A stretch of 64,000 bases of DNA from ZC4RG20 sp036381515 (GCA_036381515.1 DASVCR010000025.1:24479-88478), one strand, 5' to 3'; positions 52,689-62,478 are shown, counted from the stretch's first letter. Notes: generated from the sequence alone by a model not told the origin. Numbers and translations are program-made.

Positions 52689-55295
52689 GTGGAACGATCG
52701 AAGCGGGCGGGGCCGATCGGCTCGCCGATTCTCGTTGCGGCCGCGTGGCTCCTACTCGCCGCCGTGAACGCGGCCGCCCAGCAGGGGGAGCCGCTCTACG
52801 ACTTCGCGCCGCCCGCGGCCTGGGTCGACGTCGCGCCGATGGACTACCGGGCGCCCGAGCGGAGCGGCAGCGTCGAGTCCGGCCGCATCCTGCTGCTCGA
52901 TCGTCAGGTCGACGTCGCGGCCGACGGCGACGAGTACTATCAGCACTTCGCGGTCGAGGTCGCGAACGCCGCCGACGTCGACGAGTACTCGCAGATCAAC
53001 GTCGACGTCGACCCGACCTACCAAACGCTCGCGATCCACTGGATGCGCGTCATCCGCGAAGGCTCGGTCATCGACCAGCGTCCGCTCGCGCGCATCACGG
53101 CGCTGCCACAGGAAACGGAGCTCGCGAGCCGCATCTACAACGGCAACTACAATGTCAACGTGCTGCTCGCCGACGTGCGCGTCGGCGACATCGTCGACTT
53201 CGCGTATACCGTGCGCTCGAAAGAGCAGCTCTTCCCGGGCCATTTCGCGACACGGCTCGACACGGCCTGGAGCACGCGCGTCGTGCGGCAGCGCATCCGC
53301 GTGACCGCACCCGCGTCCCGCAAGCTCCGCTTCAGGCTCACGGACGGCGCGCCCGTGCCGGAGCCTCGCGTCGTCGGCGACCGCCTGGAGCTCGTGATGG
53401 AGTGGACGGACGTCGCGCCGGTCGCCGTCGAGCCGAGCCTGCCGATCTGGTACTACCCGTGGCCGTCGCTCGAGATCAGCGATCTCGAAAGCTGGCGGGC
53501 CGCCTCCGACCTCGTGGCGCCGCTTTTCGCGCCGCGCCCTGCCGCGAGCACGCGAGTCGGCGCGATCGTCGACGAGATCCGCGCACGCGGCGGCTCCGCG
53601 CGCGAGCAGGCGTTGCATGCGCTTCAGTACGTGCAGGAAGAGATCCGCTACACGAGCATCGCGATCGGCCGCGGCTCGCACGAGCCGGCCGACCCCGATC
53701 TCGTGCTCGAGCGGCGCTTCGGCGACTGCAAGGACAAGTCGCTGTTGCTCGCGACGATCCTCGTCGGCCTCGGGATCGACGCGCGCCCGGCCCTCGTGCA
53801 CAGCTGGCGCGGCCGCACGCTGGCCGAAGCGCTGCCGACCCCTTACGCGTTCGACCACGCCATCGTGCGTGCCGAGATCGACGGCGAAACCTACTGGCTC
53901 GATGCGACGGCGCCGACGCGCTACTCGCCGCTCGCCGTGGACGATCCGGCGGACTACGAGCTCGCGCTCGTCGCGGGCGGCGCAGACCTCGAACCGATCC
54001 CGAAGCCGGCTCCGCATACGCGCAGCCGCACGGTCGAGATGACGTTCGATCTTCGCAACGGGGTCGATGCGACCGCGACGCTCGAGATGCGCACGCGATA
54101 TCGGGGCACGCTGGCCGACGCGATGCGTCCGCTGATCGCGAGGAGCACGCCGGAGCAGCGCGAGGCCGACTACGCGAGCTATATCGCACGCTACTATCCC
54201 GGCGCTCAGTCGCTTGCGCCGCCAGAGATCGTGGACGACAAGAGCGCGAACGAGCTCGAGATCCGCGAGCGTTATCGCCTCGATCGGCTGTTCAGCCGCG
54301 ACGAGACGGGCGTCCCGTCGTTCTATCTGCACGCCGACGAGCTCTACGCGTATGCGAATGCAACGACGAGCGGCTTGCGGCGGATGCCGCTCGGGCTCGA
54401 GTACCCGGTGCAGATCCGCCAACGGCTCGTCGTGCATCTTCCGGAAGAGTGGTACGTCGAGCCCGACGTGCTCGTCATCGAGAACCCCGCGTTCCGCTAT
54501 CGCAGCGAGGCGCGTTACGCCGATCGAACGCTCGAGGTCACCTACGACTATCAGGCGCTCGACGATCACGTGCCGCTCGACGCGCTCGCGCAATACGAGG
54601 CGGACCGCAGCCGCTTCTACGACGATCTCGGCTACGTGCTGACGTACGACGACGGCTCGGTCGGGAGCGGACGCTTTGCCGTCGCACCCCTCCCGCTTGC
54701 GGTCCTGCTGCTCGCGCTCGGCGCGGGCGTATGGGGTGCGCTGCGGCTCTATCGCTACGATCCCACGCCGCCGCCCGCGATGACGGGCGACCCCTGCGGG
54801 ATCCGCGGCTGGCTCCTGCTTCCGGCGCTCGGCTGCATCGTGAGCCCGCCGCTCTTCGGGTTCGTCGTCGTCGCGTACGTGACGTTCGTCGATGCCGGCG
54901 TCTGGTACGACGTGCCGAACGTCGTGAACGACGCGTACCGGTCGTGGGCGCAGGTCGCGCTGCTCGTCCTCATATCGGGCGGCGTGCTCGTGTTCATTGC
55001 GAGCATCGTCGTCGCCGTGTTGTTCTTCCGGAAGCGCTCGTCGGCACCGGCGGCCTATATCGGGCTGCTCTGGGCCGGCGATGCGTTCATGATCGGCATG
55101 CTCTGGTGGAACGTCTCCGCAGGGCTCGACACCGAGACGACGACCGCGGCCGCGATAGGCGAGACGATCCGGGAGCTGATTTTCACGACGCTGTGGACGC
55201 TCTACATGCTGATGTCGCGCCGCGTCAGAGGCACGTTCCAGCGGCGCCTGCGTCCGCAGGCCGAGATCGAGGCCGGGATGATTCCCGCTCAGTGA
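52689..55295 (+). CDS. DUF3857/transglutaminase protein with DUF2569-like membrane tail
   Basis: An 868-residue envelope protein. A signal peptide (about 1-31, ending NAAAQ) is followed by DUF3857 (about 50-270), then a transglutaminase-like domain with Cys in RFGDCKDKSLLLAT (about 346), His in YAFDHAIVRAEI (about 389) and Asp in YWLDATAPTRYSP (about 404). After a beta-rich region, the last 210 residues have five or six helices, including GIRGWLLLPALGCIVSPPLF, the DUF2569 signature. GTG 52689 with a GGGGGG ribosome-binding site. The order secreted peptidase-like core, then membrane tail, suggests a periplasmic active site. Substrate unknown. Confidence 0.88.
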   Translation: MERSKRAGPIGSPILVAAAWLLLAAVNAAAQQGEPLYDFAPPAAWVDVAPMDYRAPERSGSVESGRILLLDRQVDVAADGDEYYQHFAVEVANAADVDEYSQINVDVDPTYQTLAIHWMRVIREGSVIDQRPLARITALPQETELASRIYNGNYNVNVLLADVRVGDIVDFAYTVRSKEQLFPGHFATRLDTAWSTRVVRQRIRVTAPASRKLRFRLTDGAPVPEPRVVGDRLELVMEWTDVAPVAVEPSLPIWYYPWPSLEISDLESWRAASDLVAPLFAPRPAASTRVGAIVDEIRARGGSAREQALHALQYVQEEIRYTSIAIGRGSHEPADPDLVLERRFGDCKDKSLLLATILVGLGIDARPALVHSWRGRTLAEALPTPYAFDHAIVRAEIDGETYWLDATAPTRYSPLAVDDPADYELALVAGGADLEPIPKPAPHTRSRTVEMTFDLRNGVDATATLEMRTRYRGTLADAMRPLIARSTPEQREADYASYIARYYPGAQSLAPPEIVDDKSANELEIRERYRLDRLFSRDETGVPSFYLHADELYAYANATTSGLRRMPLGLEYPVQIRQRLVVHLPEEWYVEPDVLVIENPAFRYRSEARYADRTLEVTYDYQALDDHVPLDALAQYEADRSRFYDDLGYVLTYDDGSVGSGRFAVAPLPLAVLLLALGAGVWGALRLYRYDPTPPPAMTGDPCGIRGWLLLPALGCIVSPPLFGFVVVAYVTFVDAGVWYDVPNVVNDAYRSWAQVALLVLISGGVLVFIASIVVAVLFFRKRSSAPAAYIGLLWAGDAFMIGMLWWNVSAGLDTETTTAAAIGETIRELIFTTLWTLYMLMSRRVRGTFQRRLRPQAEIEAGMIPAQ

Positions 55296-57592
55296 ATCGG
55301 CCGCGGCCGCTCGACCACGTAGCCCTGCACGAAGTCGACGCCGAGGTTCCGTGCGGCCTCGAACGACGCCTGATCCTCGACCTGCTCGGCGATGACGCGG
55401 AAGTCGAGCGTGCGTGCGAGCTTGATCATCGCGGCGAGCATCTCCCGGTTCACGCTGTCGTCGGCGAGGTTGCGGGTATAGAGGCCGTCGATCTTGATGT
55501 AGTCGAGCGACAGCTGCTTCAGGTTCGAGAACGAGCCGATGCCGCTGCCGAAATTGTCGAGCGCGAAGCGGCAGCCGATGCCGTGCAGCACGGCGATGAA
55601 GCGGCGCGCGTAGTCGAAATTCTGGACGACGGCCGATTCGCGGATCTCGAAGCAGACTCTGGCGGGCTCGAGACCGGTGTGATCGAGCACGTCGACGACG
55701 AACTCGAGGAAGTCGTCGTCGCCGAGCGTCTGCCCCGAGAGATTGATGTTGCACGTGCGGTCGTCCGGCAGGCTCAGCGCGCCGCCGGCCATCGCGGTCA
55801 GCGCGGACTGCACGACCCATCGATCGATGTGCGACATCAGGTGGTAGCGCTCCGCGGCGCCGAGGAACTGCGCGGGCAGGATCCGCTTGCCGGACTCGTC
55901 ACGCATCCTGAGCAGCACCTCCGCCGCGGGGCCGTTCGGCGCGCGGCCGCCGACGGCGATGATCGGCTGCACGTGCAGCTCGAACCGGTTCTCGCCCAGC
56001 GCGCGCTGCAGGCGCTGCAGCCACTGGATCTCGCCGCGCTCGCGCGCTAGGACCTCGTCGCGTGCCGAGTAGACGTGCACGCAGCCCCGCCCCTGCTGCT
56101 TCGCGACGTAGCACGCCGAGTCGGCCGCGCCGAGCAGCGCCTCGGCCGACGTGCTCTCGTGCCCTACCTCGACCATCCCGATGCTGACGCCGATGTCGAA
56201 GACCTGGTCCTGCCACGCGAAGCGATATGCCGCGATGGATTCGCAGATGTCGTCGCCGATCTGCCGTGCCTTGTCGAGCGGACAGCCGACGAGCAGCATC
56301 GCGAACTCGTCGCCGCCGACGCGAGCCACCGTGTCCGAGTCGCGGACCTTCTGCTTGAGCAGCGCAGCGACCTCGCGCAGCAGGTTATCGCCCGCGATGT
56401 GGCCGCACGTATCGTTCACGATCTTGAAGCGATCGAGGTCGAGGTACGCGACGACGTGACCGACCGAGTCGGCGCGCGCCGACTTCAGCGCCGCCTCGAG
56501 CCGGCGCTCGAACTCGGCGCGGTTCACGAGCCCCGTCAGCGCGTCATGCGTCGCCTGGTACGACATCTCCCGGGCGATGCCCCTGATCTCGCTGACGTCG
56601 TGAAAGATCACGACGCATCCCGATATCTCACGGTCCGGCCCACGAATGGGCGACGCCGTGAGCTCGGTCGAGAACTCCCGGTCCGAAACCTTGCTCATCA
56701 GCAGCGCGCGCCGCCCGAGGTTCACGCGTCGCCGCTCGGCGAGACATTGCTGGACGGGATCGCCGAGGGACGCGCGGTCCACCTCGTCGACGAGCGCAAT
56801 GAGGTCGCCGAGCCGTTTCCCGACCGCGAAGCTGCGCGTCGTGCCGATCAGCTGCTCGGCCGCCTCGTTCATGTAGTCGATTGCGCCTTCGGTGCCCGTC
56901 GTGATGACGCCCTCGCCGATCGACTCGAGCGTTATGCGCGCCTGCAGCTTGCTGCGGCCGAGCGATGCCTCGATGGTCTTGCGCGGGCTGATGTCGCGCG
57001 CGACCGTCAGGAGCGCCGGGCGGCCCTGCCAGATCGCTCGGCGGCTGTGCAGCTCGGCCCAAAGCCCCGGCTCCTCGCCGCTGATCAGCTGAACCTCGAT
57101 CGGCGCCTCGGGCTCTTCGCCGGCGAGCAGCGCGTCGGTCCGCTTGCGCACCGTTTCGCGATACGCGGGCCGGAGCAGGTCGGTCATCGGCTTGCCGAGC
57201 AGCGCGCTCGGCTCGACGCCGAAGAGCTCTCCGGCGGGACCGTTCGCGTAAAGAATCGTGTCCGTGTGGACGAGCATGATCTCGGGCAGTGTGGCGGCGA
57301 GCGCGTCGAACAGCGCGCGCTCCGTCGGCACGCTCGCGCGGCGCTCCTGCTCGCGGTCGATCAGACGGTTGACGCTCGCCGCGATGTCGACGAAGTCGCC
57401 TTGCCGGCCGTTCAACACGAGCCGGTGCGGGCCGGGAGGACGGCCGAGCAGCGCGTGGATATCGTCCTTCAGCCGGTCGATCTCGGCCTTCAGCGGCCTT
57501 CGCGACAGCCAGACCGCGAGCCCGACCGAGAGCAGCAGCGATATCACGCCGGCCGCCCAGCGGAGAACGAGATCGGAACCGAAAAACTCCAC
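55289..57592 (-). CDS. Membrane PAS-PAS-GGDEF-EAL protein (c-di-GMP turnover)
   Basis: A 767-residue regulator of cyclic di-GMP. One helix (about 11-30), two PAS domains (about 100-210 and 215-335), GGDEF (about 345-505) and EAL (about 520-765). The cyclase site GGDEF is intact (VARVGGDEFAML), with the inhibitory RxxD (RDSD) five residues before it. The EAL half keeps EVLLRM, NINLSGQ, CFEIRESAV, and DYIKIDG, but the loop reads ALDNFGSG where the second Asp of DDFG is Asn. Cyclase activity is likely; phosphodiesterase activity is uncertain. Its C-terminus overlaps the DUF3857 gene end by seven bases, convergent. Confidence 0.93.
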   Translation of the reverse strand: MEFFGSDLVLRWAAGVISLLLSVGLAVWLSRRPLKAEIDRLKDDIHALLGRPPGPHRLVLNGRQGDFVDIAASVNRLIDREQERRASVPTERALFDALAATLPEIMLVHTDTILYANGPAGELFGVEPSALLGKPMTDLLRPAYRETVRKRTDALLAGEEPEAPIEVQLISGEEPGLWAELHSRRAIWQGRPALLTVARDISPRKTIEASLGRSKLQARITLESIGEGVITTGTEGAIDYMNEAAEQLIGTTRSFAVGKRLGDLIALVDEVDRASLGDPVQQCLAERRRVNLGRRALLMSKVSDREFSTELTASPIRGPDREISGCVVIFHDVSEIRGIAREMSYQATHDALTGLVNRAEFERRLEAALKSARADSVGHVVAYLDLDRFKIVNDTCGHIAGDNLLREVAALLKQKVRDSDTVARVGGDEFAMLLVGCPLDKARQIGDDICESIAAYRFAWQDQVFDIGVSIGMVEVGHESTSAEALLGAADSACYVAKQQGRGCVHVYSARDEVLARERGEIQWLQRLQRALGENRFELHVQPIIAVGGRAPNGPAAEVLLRMRDESGKRILPAQFLGAAERYHLMSHIDRWVVQSALTAMAGGALSLPDDRTCNINLSGQTLGDDDFLEFVVDVLDHTGLEPARVCFEIRESAVVQNFDYARRFIAVLHGIGCRFALDNFGSGIGSFSNLKQLSLDYIKIDGLYTRNLADDSVNREMLAAMIKLARTLDFRVIAEQVEDQASFEAARNLGVDFVQGYVVERPRPIH

Positions 57593-57958
57593 GACTACCC
57601 TCTACTGCCCGGCGTCCGGCCCACCGCGGCGCACTCGGCATGCGGTCGACCCGGTCCTCGCCGGCCGCCCCGTCCTCGACACTTTCTTGTTGGCGGCGAC
57701 GGGATGCGGGGCCTTGTTGTTCTTATGACCGCCTCGGCGACGGCGCTTTATCCCTGGGCCTCGAGCCTATGGATCGAGCTGAAGGCAGGGCGGCGCTCCT
57801 CGAGCGCGCGAACCTAAGATACCGCACGCCCCCGGCCGGATCGTGCAGATTTGACTATAATTCTTGAGACTCCGGCTTGTGGGCGTTCGTTACACTCGGC
57901 TAACCTACCGGCCCCCGCCGCAACCGCGGTCTACTCCGGCTTTCACATTGTCTTGCCT
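57593..57958 (+). other. Gap between the GGDEF-EAL gene and pcm
   Basis: A 366-base divergent gap with no supportable gene on either strand. It must hold promoters for both. A plus-strand TATAAT is at 57856-57861 about 100 bases before pcm, without a convincing -35. Otherwise featureless, GC-rich sequence. Confidence 0.45.
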
Positions 57959-58618
57959 ATGAGCGCACAGATGAACATCGAGATGGCCCGGCGGCAGATG
58001 CTCGGTCAGCAGATCCGCGCCTGGGACGTCTTCGACGAACGCGTCCTCGCAACGATCGAAGAGACGCCGCGCGAGGAGTTCGTGCCGCCCGCGTACCGCG
58101 AGCTCGCGTTCGCGGACATGGAGATCCCGCTCGGCCACGGGCAGGTCATGATGGCCCCGAAGATCGAGGGCCGGCTGCTGCAGGCGCTCGCGGTCGAGCC
58201 GACCGATCGGGTCCTCGAGGTCGGCACCGGAAGCGGGTATCTCACCGCGTGTCTCGCGCGGCTCGCGGATCGCGTGACGAGCGTCGAGTACTACCCGGAT
58301 TTCGTCGAGGCGGCACGCAACAAGCTCGCGCGGCTGTCGATCGACGCGGACGTGCAGACGGCCGACGCGATGACGCTCACTTACACGGGCGAATTCGACG
58401 CGATCGCCGTCACGGGCTCGGTCCCCGAGCTCGACGAGCATTTCATCCGCATGCTGCGTCCCGGCGGCCGGCTCTTCATCGTGGTCGGCCGCGCGCCCGT
58501 AATGGAAACCCGCCTGGTTCGTATGCACGATAACGGACGCTGGAGCGAGGAAAGCCTGTTCGAGACGGTCGTCACGCCCCTGATCAACGCCGAGCGGCCG
58601 GAGCCGTTCGTCCTCTGA
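57959..58618 (+). CDS. pcm: Protein-L-isoaspartate O-methyltransferase family protein
   Basis: SAM-dependent repair of isomerised Asp residues in proteins. The 219 residues include MARRQMLGQQIRAWDVFDER, EETPREEFVPPAYRELAFAD, PLGHGQVMMAPKIEGRLLQA, and the SAM motif VLEVGTGSGYLTACLARLAD. Starts at 57959 (MSAQMNIEMARRQ) or the next ATG at 57971 are both possible. Some members next to tolC have lost Pcm activity; I see no missing key residue. Followed by rhodanese and tolC, a conserved order. Confidence 0.9.
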   Translation: MSAQMNIEMARRQMLGQQIRAWDVFDERVLATIEETPREEFVPPAYRELAFADMEIPLGHGQVMMAPKIEGRLLQALAVEPTDRVLEVGTGSGYLTACLARLADRVTSVEYYPDFVEAARNKLARLSIDADVQTADAMTLTYTGEFDAIAVTGSVPELDEHFIRMLRPGGRLFIVVGRAPVMETRLVRMHDNGRWSEESLFETVVTPLINAERPEPFVL

Positions 58619-58632
58619 CGGCGGCCGTCGCG

Positions 58633-58968
58633 ATGCCCGAAGTGCCGGAATTGACGCCTGTCGAGTTCGACCGGCGCTGGCCCGAGGGAGAGCGCGAGGG
58701 CGCCGTCGTGCTGCTCGACGTACGGGAGCCCGAGGAGCTCGAGCGGGCGGCGATCCCCGGAGCCCGCCACATTCCGATGCGGCAAGTGCCGGAGCGCCTC
58801 GACGAGCTTCCGAAGGACAAACCGATCGTGGTGTTTTGTCACGCCGGCGGCCGCAGCCGGCGCGTCGCCCAGTTTCTCGCGGCGAACGGCTTCGAGCAGG
58901 TGTTCAACCTCGACGGCGGCATAGACGCGTGGTCGCGCACCGTAGACGAGCGCGTCGGCCGGTATTGA
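58633..58968 (+). CDS. Rhodanese-like sulfurtransferase
   Basis: Single-domain rhodanese of 111 residues, GlpE-like in size. LLDVREPEELERAAIPGARH precedes the active-site loop VVFCHAGGRSRRVAQFLAAN, where Cys is the persulfide carrier. FNLDGGIDAWSRTVD ends the domain. Fourteen bases after pcm and 50 before tolC, so one transcript is likely. Physiological sulfur acceptor unknown. Confidence 0.93.
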   Translation: MPEVPELTPVEFDRRWPEGEREGAVVLLDVREPEELERAAIPGARHIPMRQVPERLDELPKDKPIVVFCHAGGRSRRVAQFLAANGFEQVFNLDGGIDAWSRTVDERVGRY

Positions 58969-59018
58969 TCGCGGCATCCCTCGATGCCGCCCTACAACAC
59001 GAGAACAGGAATCGGATC

Positions 59019-60425
59019 ATGAAGCCGAATACCATTCGACTGCTTTGCGCGAGCGGATTGCTGACGCTCCTCGCCCATTCGGCCGCCGCCCAGGAAGGCC
59101 TGATGGACATCTACCAGAGGGCGCTGCAGAACGACCCGGCGATTCGCGAGGCCGAGGCCCGTTTCCTCGCGAGCTCGGAAGCCCGGCCGCAGGCGCGAGC
59201 GCAGCTCCTGCCGAGCCTGTCGTTCGGCATGTCGACGAGCGGCTCCTTTAGTGAAGACCCTAATCCGCCGACGAACCCGATCACCGGTGAAAACGAGCCG
59301 GGTTACGGCGGCACGGAGGCCGATAGCGACAGCACCGGCTGGCAAATCAACGTGAATCAGACGGTATTCGACTGGAGCCAAATCCTGTCGCTGAAGCAGG
59401 CCGACAAGCGCGTCGCGCAGGCGCAGGCCGACTACGAAGCGCAGCGGCAGCAGCTCCTGATCCGCGTCGCCGAGGCGTACTTCGCCGTCCTCTCGGCCGA
59501 GGACTCGCTCGAGGCCCAGCAGGTCGCGCGCCAGGCGTTCGAGCGCCAGCTCGAGCAGGCGCAGCGGCGCTTCGAGGTCGGCCTGATCGCGATCACCGAC
59601 GTGCAGGAGACGCAGGCAGGCTTCGACAGCGCGGTCGCGCAGGAGATCGAGGCGCAGCGGGTGCTCGCGACGGAGCAGGAGCGCCTGCGCGAGATCATCG
59701 GCGAATACGTGACCGAGCTCGCGTCGCCCGACGAGGAGATCCCGCTCGTTTCGCCGGATCCGAGGAATCCCGACGAATGGGTGCAGGTCGCGTTGCGGCA
59801 GAACCTCGCGCTGATCTCGGCCCGGCTCGCGGCAGACATCGCGCAGGACGACATCTCGATTCAGCGCGCGAGCCGGCTGCCGACCCTGTCGTTCTCGTCG
59901 GGCTACCGCTCGAACAGGACCGAGCGTGAGCAGATCACCGAGCGCCTCATAGGCGATCTGCGCCGAAGGTCGCTCAGCGAGTCCGAGGGCTACAACTGGC
60001 AGCTGCAATTGCAGGTGCCGCTCTTCACGGGCGGGCTCAACTCGTCGCGTATCCAGCAGTCCGTCTATCTGCATCGCGCCCAGGTGCAGGCAGCGGAACG
60101 CGTCGCCCGGGAAACCGAGCGGGCGACGCGCGACGCGTTCCTCGGCGTCGAATCGTCGATCTCGCGCGTGCGGGCGCTTCGCCAGGCCGTCGAGTCGGCG
60201 CAGACGGCGCTCCGCGCGACGGAGGCAGGCTACGAGGTCGGCACCCGCACGTCGGTCGAGGTGCAGCAGTCGCTCGAGCAGCTCACGCGTGCGCAGACGG
60301 ACTATGCCCGTGCGCGCTACGAATACATCCTGAACACGTTGCGTCTGAAGCAGGCCGCCGGAACGCTCACGGTCGAGGACATCGAGCAGATCGACGGCTG
60401 GCTCGAGCGCGAGTCCGAAAGCTGA
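59019..60425 (+). CDS. tolC: TolC-family outer-membrane channel
   Basis: Trimeric outer-membrane exit duct for tripartite efflux pumps and type I secretion. The 468 residues have a signal peptide (1-25, ending SAAAQ), then two repeats of the coiled-coil/barrel unit: IYQRALQNDPAIREAEARFL and YEVGTRTSVEVQQSLEQLTR are typical, as is LMDIYQRALQNDP at the mature N-terminus. ATG 59019 with ACAGGA upstream. Nine bases separate its end from the convergent hldE. Inner-membrane partners are not in the window. Confidence 0.95.
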   Translation: MKPNTIRLLCASGLLTLLAHSAAAQEGLMDIYQRALQNDPAIREAEARFLASSEARPQARAQLLPSLSFGMSTSGSFSEDPNPPTNPITGENEPGYGGTEADSDSTGWQINVNQTVFDWSQILSLKQADKRVAQAQADYEAQRQQLLIRVAEAYFAVLSAEDSLEAQQVARQAFERQLEQAQRRFEVGLIAITDVQETQAGFDSAVAQEIEAQRVLATEQERLREIIGEYVTELASPDEEIPLVSPDPRNPDEWVQVALRQNLALISARLAADIAQDDISIQRASRLPTLSFSSGYRSNRTEREQITERLIGDLRRRSLSESEGYNWQLQLQVPLFTGGLNSSRIQQSVYLHRAQVQAAERVARETERATRDAFLGVESSISRVRALRQAVESAQTALRATEAGYEVGTRTSVEVQQSLEQLTRAQTDYARARYEYILNTLRLKQAAGTLTVEDIEQIDGWLERESES

Positions 60426-60434
60426 CGCAGGAAA

Positions 60435-61862
60435 TCAGCCCGACGAGCGCAGGATCGCGTCGATCAACGCGCTCGTCGAGCGGCCGGGCTTCAGGCTCAC
60501 GACGCGCACGTCGCCGCCGTTGCGCTTGACGGCATCGCCGCCCGCGATCTCTTCCGGGCGATAGTCGCCGCCCTTCACGAGCACGTCCGGCAGCAGCCGC
60601 TCGATCAGCGCCGCGGGCGTGTCCTCGCTGAACGGCACGACCCAGTCGACGGCCGCGAGACCGGCGAGCACCGCCATTCTGTCCTCGAGCGGCGTGATCG
60701 GCCGGGACGGTCCCTTGAGCCGGCGCACCGAATCGTCGTCGTTGACGGCGACGATCAGCCGGTTGCCGAGCGACTTCGCCTCCTCGAGGTAGGCGACGTG
60801 ACCGGCGTGCAGGATGTCGAAGCACCCGTTCGTCATCACGACGCGCTCACCTCGCCGTTTCGACTCCGCGACGAGCTCGACGAGCTCGTCCTGCGTGACG
60901 AGCCCGCGTCCTCCGGCGCCGCGGCGATGCAGCGCGAACCTGAGCTCCGCCCGAGTGACGGTTGCGACGCCGATCTTGCCGACGACGAGCCCCGCGCCGA
61001 GGTTCGAGAGTTCGGCCGCCTCCTCGAGCGGCAGCCCGGCCGCAAGCGCGGCGGCCATCAGCGCGATGACCGTATCGCCGGCGCCCGTCACGTCGAACAC
61101 CTCGCGCGCCTCTGCCTCGAGCCGCGACGGCCCGCGGTCGCGCGGGAACAGCGCCATGCCCCGCTCGCCGCGGGTGACGAGCAGCGCGTCGAGATCGAGC
61201 TCGGCACGGAGCGCCGCGCCCTTCGCGAGAAACTCGTCCTCGTCCCGCCAGCCGCCCGCGACCGCGCGGAATTCGCTCTGGTTCGGTGTGAGCAGCGTCG
61301 CGCCGCGGTAGCGGGAGAAGTCGTCGCCCTTGGGGTCGATCAGGACCTTTTTGCCGCGGCGACGGCAGCGATCGATCAGGCTCGCGACGCCGTCGAGCGT
61401 CCCCTTTGCGTAGTCGGACAGCACGACGACGTCGGCGTCGCCGAGCGCCTCGTCGAACACGGGCAGCAGCTCGGCCGCAGCGGGCGCGAGGGACTGCTCG
61501 GAGTCGAGCCGGATCAGCTGCTGGTTGCGCGCGAGCACGCGCAGCTTGTGGATCGTCGAGACCGCGCTCGAGTAGACGAACCGGCAGCTCACGCCGCGCG
61601 GCTCGAGCAGCGAGGCCAGGCGCCGGCCCCGCTCGTCGTCGCCGACGACGGCCGCGAGCACGGGCTGCGCACCGAGCGCCGCGAGGTTCAGCGCGACGTT
61701 CGCGGCGCCGCCGGGCCGCTGGTCGGTCGCGATCGTCTTCACGACCGGCACCGGGGCTTCCGGCGAGATGCGTCCGGTATCGCCGAACCAATACTCGTCG
61801 AGCATCGCGTCCCCGGCGACCAGGACGCGAAGCGTTGCGAAATCCGGTACGTGGATCGTCAA
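60435..61862 (-). CDS. hldE: HldE, bifunctional heptose kinase/adenylyltransferase
   Basis: Makes ADP-heptose for LPS inner core: the N-terminal ribokinase-like half phosphorylates heptose 7-phosphate at C1, and the C-terminal half transfers AMP. The 475 residues show EYWFGDTGRISPEAPVPVVK, DQRPGGAANVALNLAALGAQ, VFDVTGAGDTVIALMAAALA (kinase), then MTNGCFDILHAGHVAYLEEA with the HxGH nucleotidyltransferase motif (about 342-361). With GmhA at 1350 this covers two of the heptose steps. Downstream of the cytochrome c' gene by 28 bases. Confidence 0.95.
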   Translation of the reverse strand: MTIHVPDFATLRVLVAGDAMLDEYWFGDTGRISPEAPVPVVKTIATDQRPGGAANVALNLAALGAQPVLAAVVGDDERGRRLASLLEPRGVSCRFVYSSAVSTIHKLRVLARNQQLIRLDSEQSLAPAAAELLPVFDEALGDADVVVLSDYAKGTLDGVASLIDRCRRRGKKVLIDPKGDDFSRYRGATLLTPNQSEFRAVAGGWRDEDEFLAKGAALRAELDLDALLVTRGERGMALFPRDRGPSRLEAEAREVFDVTGAGDTVIALMAAALAAGLPLEEAAELSNLGAGLVVGKIGVATVTRAELRFALHRRGAGGRGLVTQDELVELVAESKRRGERVVMTNGCFDILHAGHVAYLEEAKSLGNRLIVAVNDDDSVRRLKGPSRPITPLEDRMAVLAGLAAVDWVVPFSEDTPAALIERLLPDVLVKGGDYRPEEIAGGDAVKRNGGDVRVVSLKPGRSTSALIDAILRSSG

Positions 61863-61890
61863 TCGTCGAGCTCGCGCTATGTGGGCGAGC

Positions 61891-62478
61891 TCATTCTACC
61901 GAAGGTTCGAACAGCGAATCGAAGTCGAACTCGAGGTCCTCGGGCGTGACCTTCGGGGCCGTGTATGCCCGCATGTAGGCGCTATGGCAAGCGTCGCACG
62001 CTCCGCGCAGCGACTGGGCGGCGGCGGGCAGGTCCGCGTCGGCCGTCGTGTCGGCCATCTTGACCGCAGCGGCCTTGGCCGCGCCGGCGAACGCGTAGAA
62101 CGCCTCGAAATCCTCCCAGACGGCGGGCAGCGCCAGGGTGGCCGGATTCTCCGCCTCCGGATCGTAGCGGTTCGTCGACGGCGGGAAGAGATGCGGCACC
62201 GCGCCGAGCATCGCCGCGATGGCACGGGCGGCGTTGCGGAGCTGCTCCGGGTCCGCCGTCTCTCCGGCCGCATGCGAATCGATCGGCCGCATCTGCTCCT
62301 CGAGCTCGATCATGAGACCGCGGCGCGCGGCGATCACGTCGTCGGGATGCGTCGCGCCGGTCCAGCCCGGCCCATCGGCCGCCGCGCCGGTCTGCGCGCT
62401 CGCGACGGCTGCGGACAGCAGGACGGCCGCCGCCGGAATCAAACGAAACATCGACTGAGCGCAGCGCATCGACGCCAT
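61891..62478 (-). CDS. Cytochrome c'-like (c556-type) periplasmic haem protein
   Basis: A 195-residue exported four-helix-bundle cytochrome. A signal peptide (about 1-29, ending VASAQ) is followed by GLMIELEEQMRPIDSH, a helix 1 pattern with Met as possible axial ligand. The single haem site CDACHSAYMR is near the C-terminus, as in cytochrome c'. AAGGAG sits eight bases before ATG 62478. Expression with hldE is possible from the 28-base gap but functionally odd. Bind NO or act as an electron shuttle: both are known of the family and neither is shown here. Confidence 0.86.
   Translation of the reverse strand: MASMRCAQSMFRLIPAAAVLLSAAVASAQTGAAADGPGWTGATHPDDVIAARRGLMIELEEQMRPIDSHAAGETADPEQLRNAARAIAAMLGAVPHLFPPSTNRYDPEAENPATLALPAVWEDFEAFYAFAGAAKAAAVKMADTTADADLPAAAQSLRGACDACHSAYMRAYTAPKVTPEDLEFDFDSLFEPSVE

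Noticed and set aside
52745..56050. 1101-codon plus-strand frame across the DUF3857 and EAL genes
   Set aside because: Arg-rich shadow in another frame of two clear genes; it crosses their convergent ends.
57850..57900. TTGACTATAAT considered as a pcm promoter
   Set aside because: The -10-like TATAAT has no -35 at the right spacing; noted only as a possibility.
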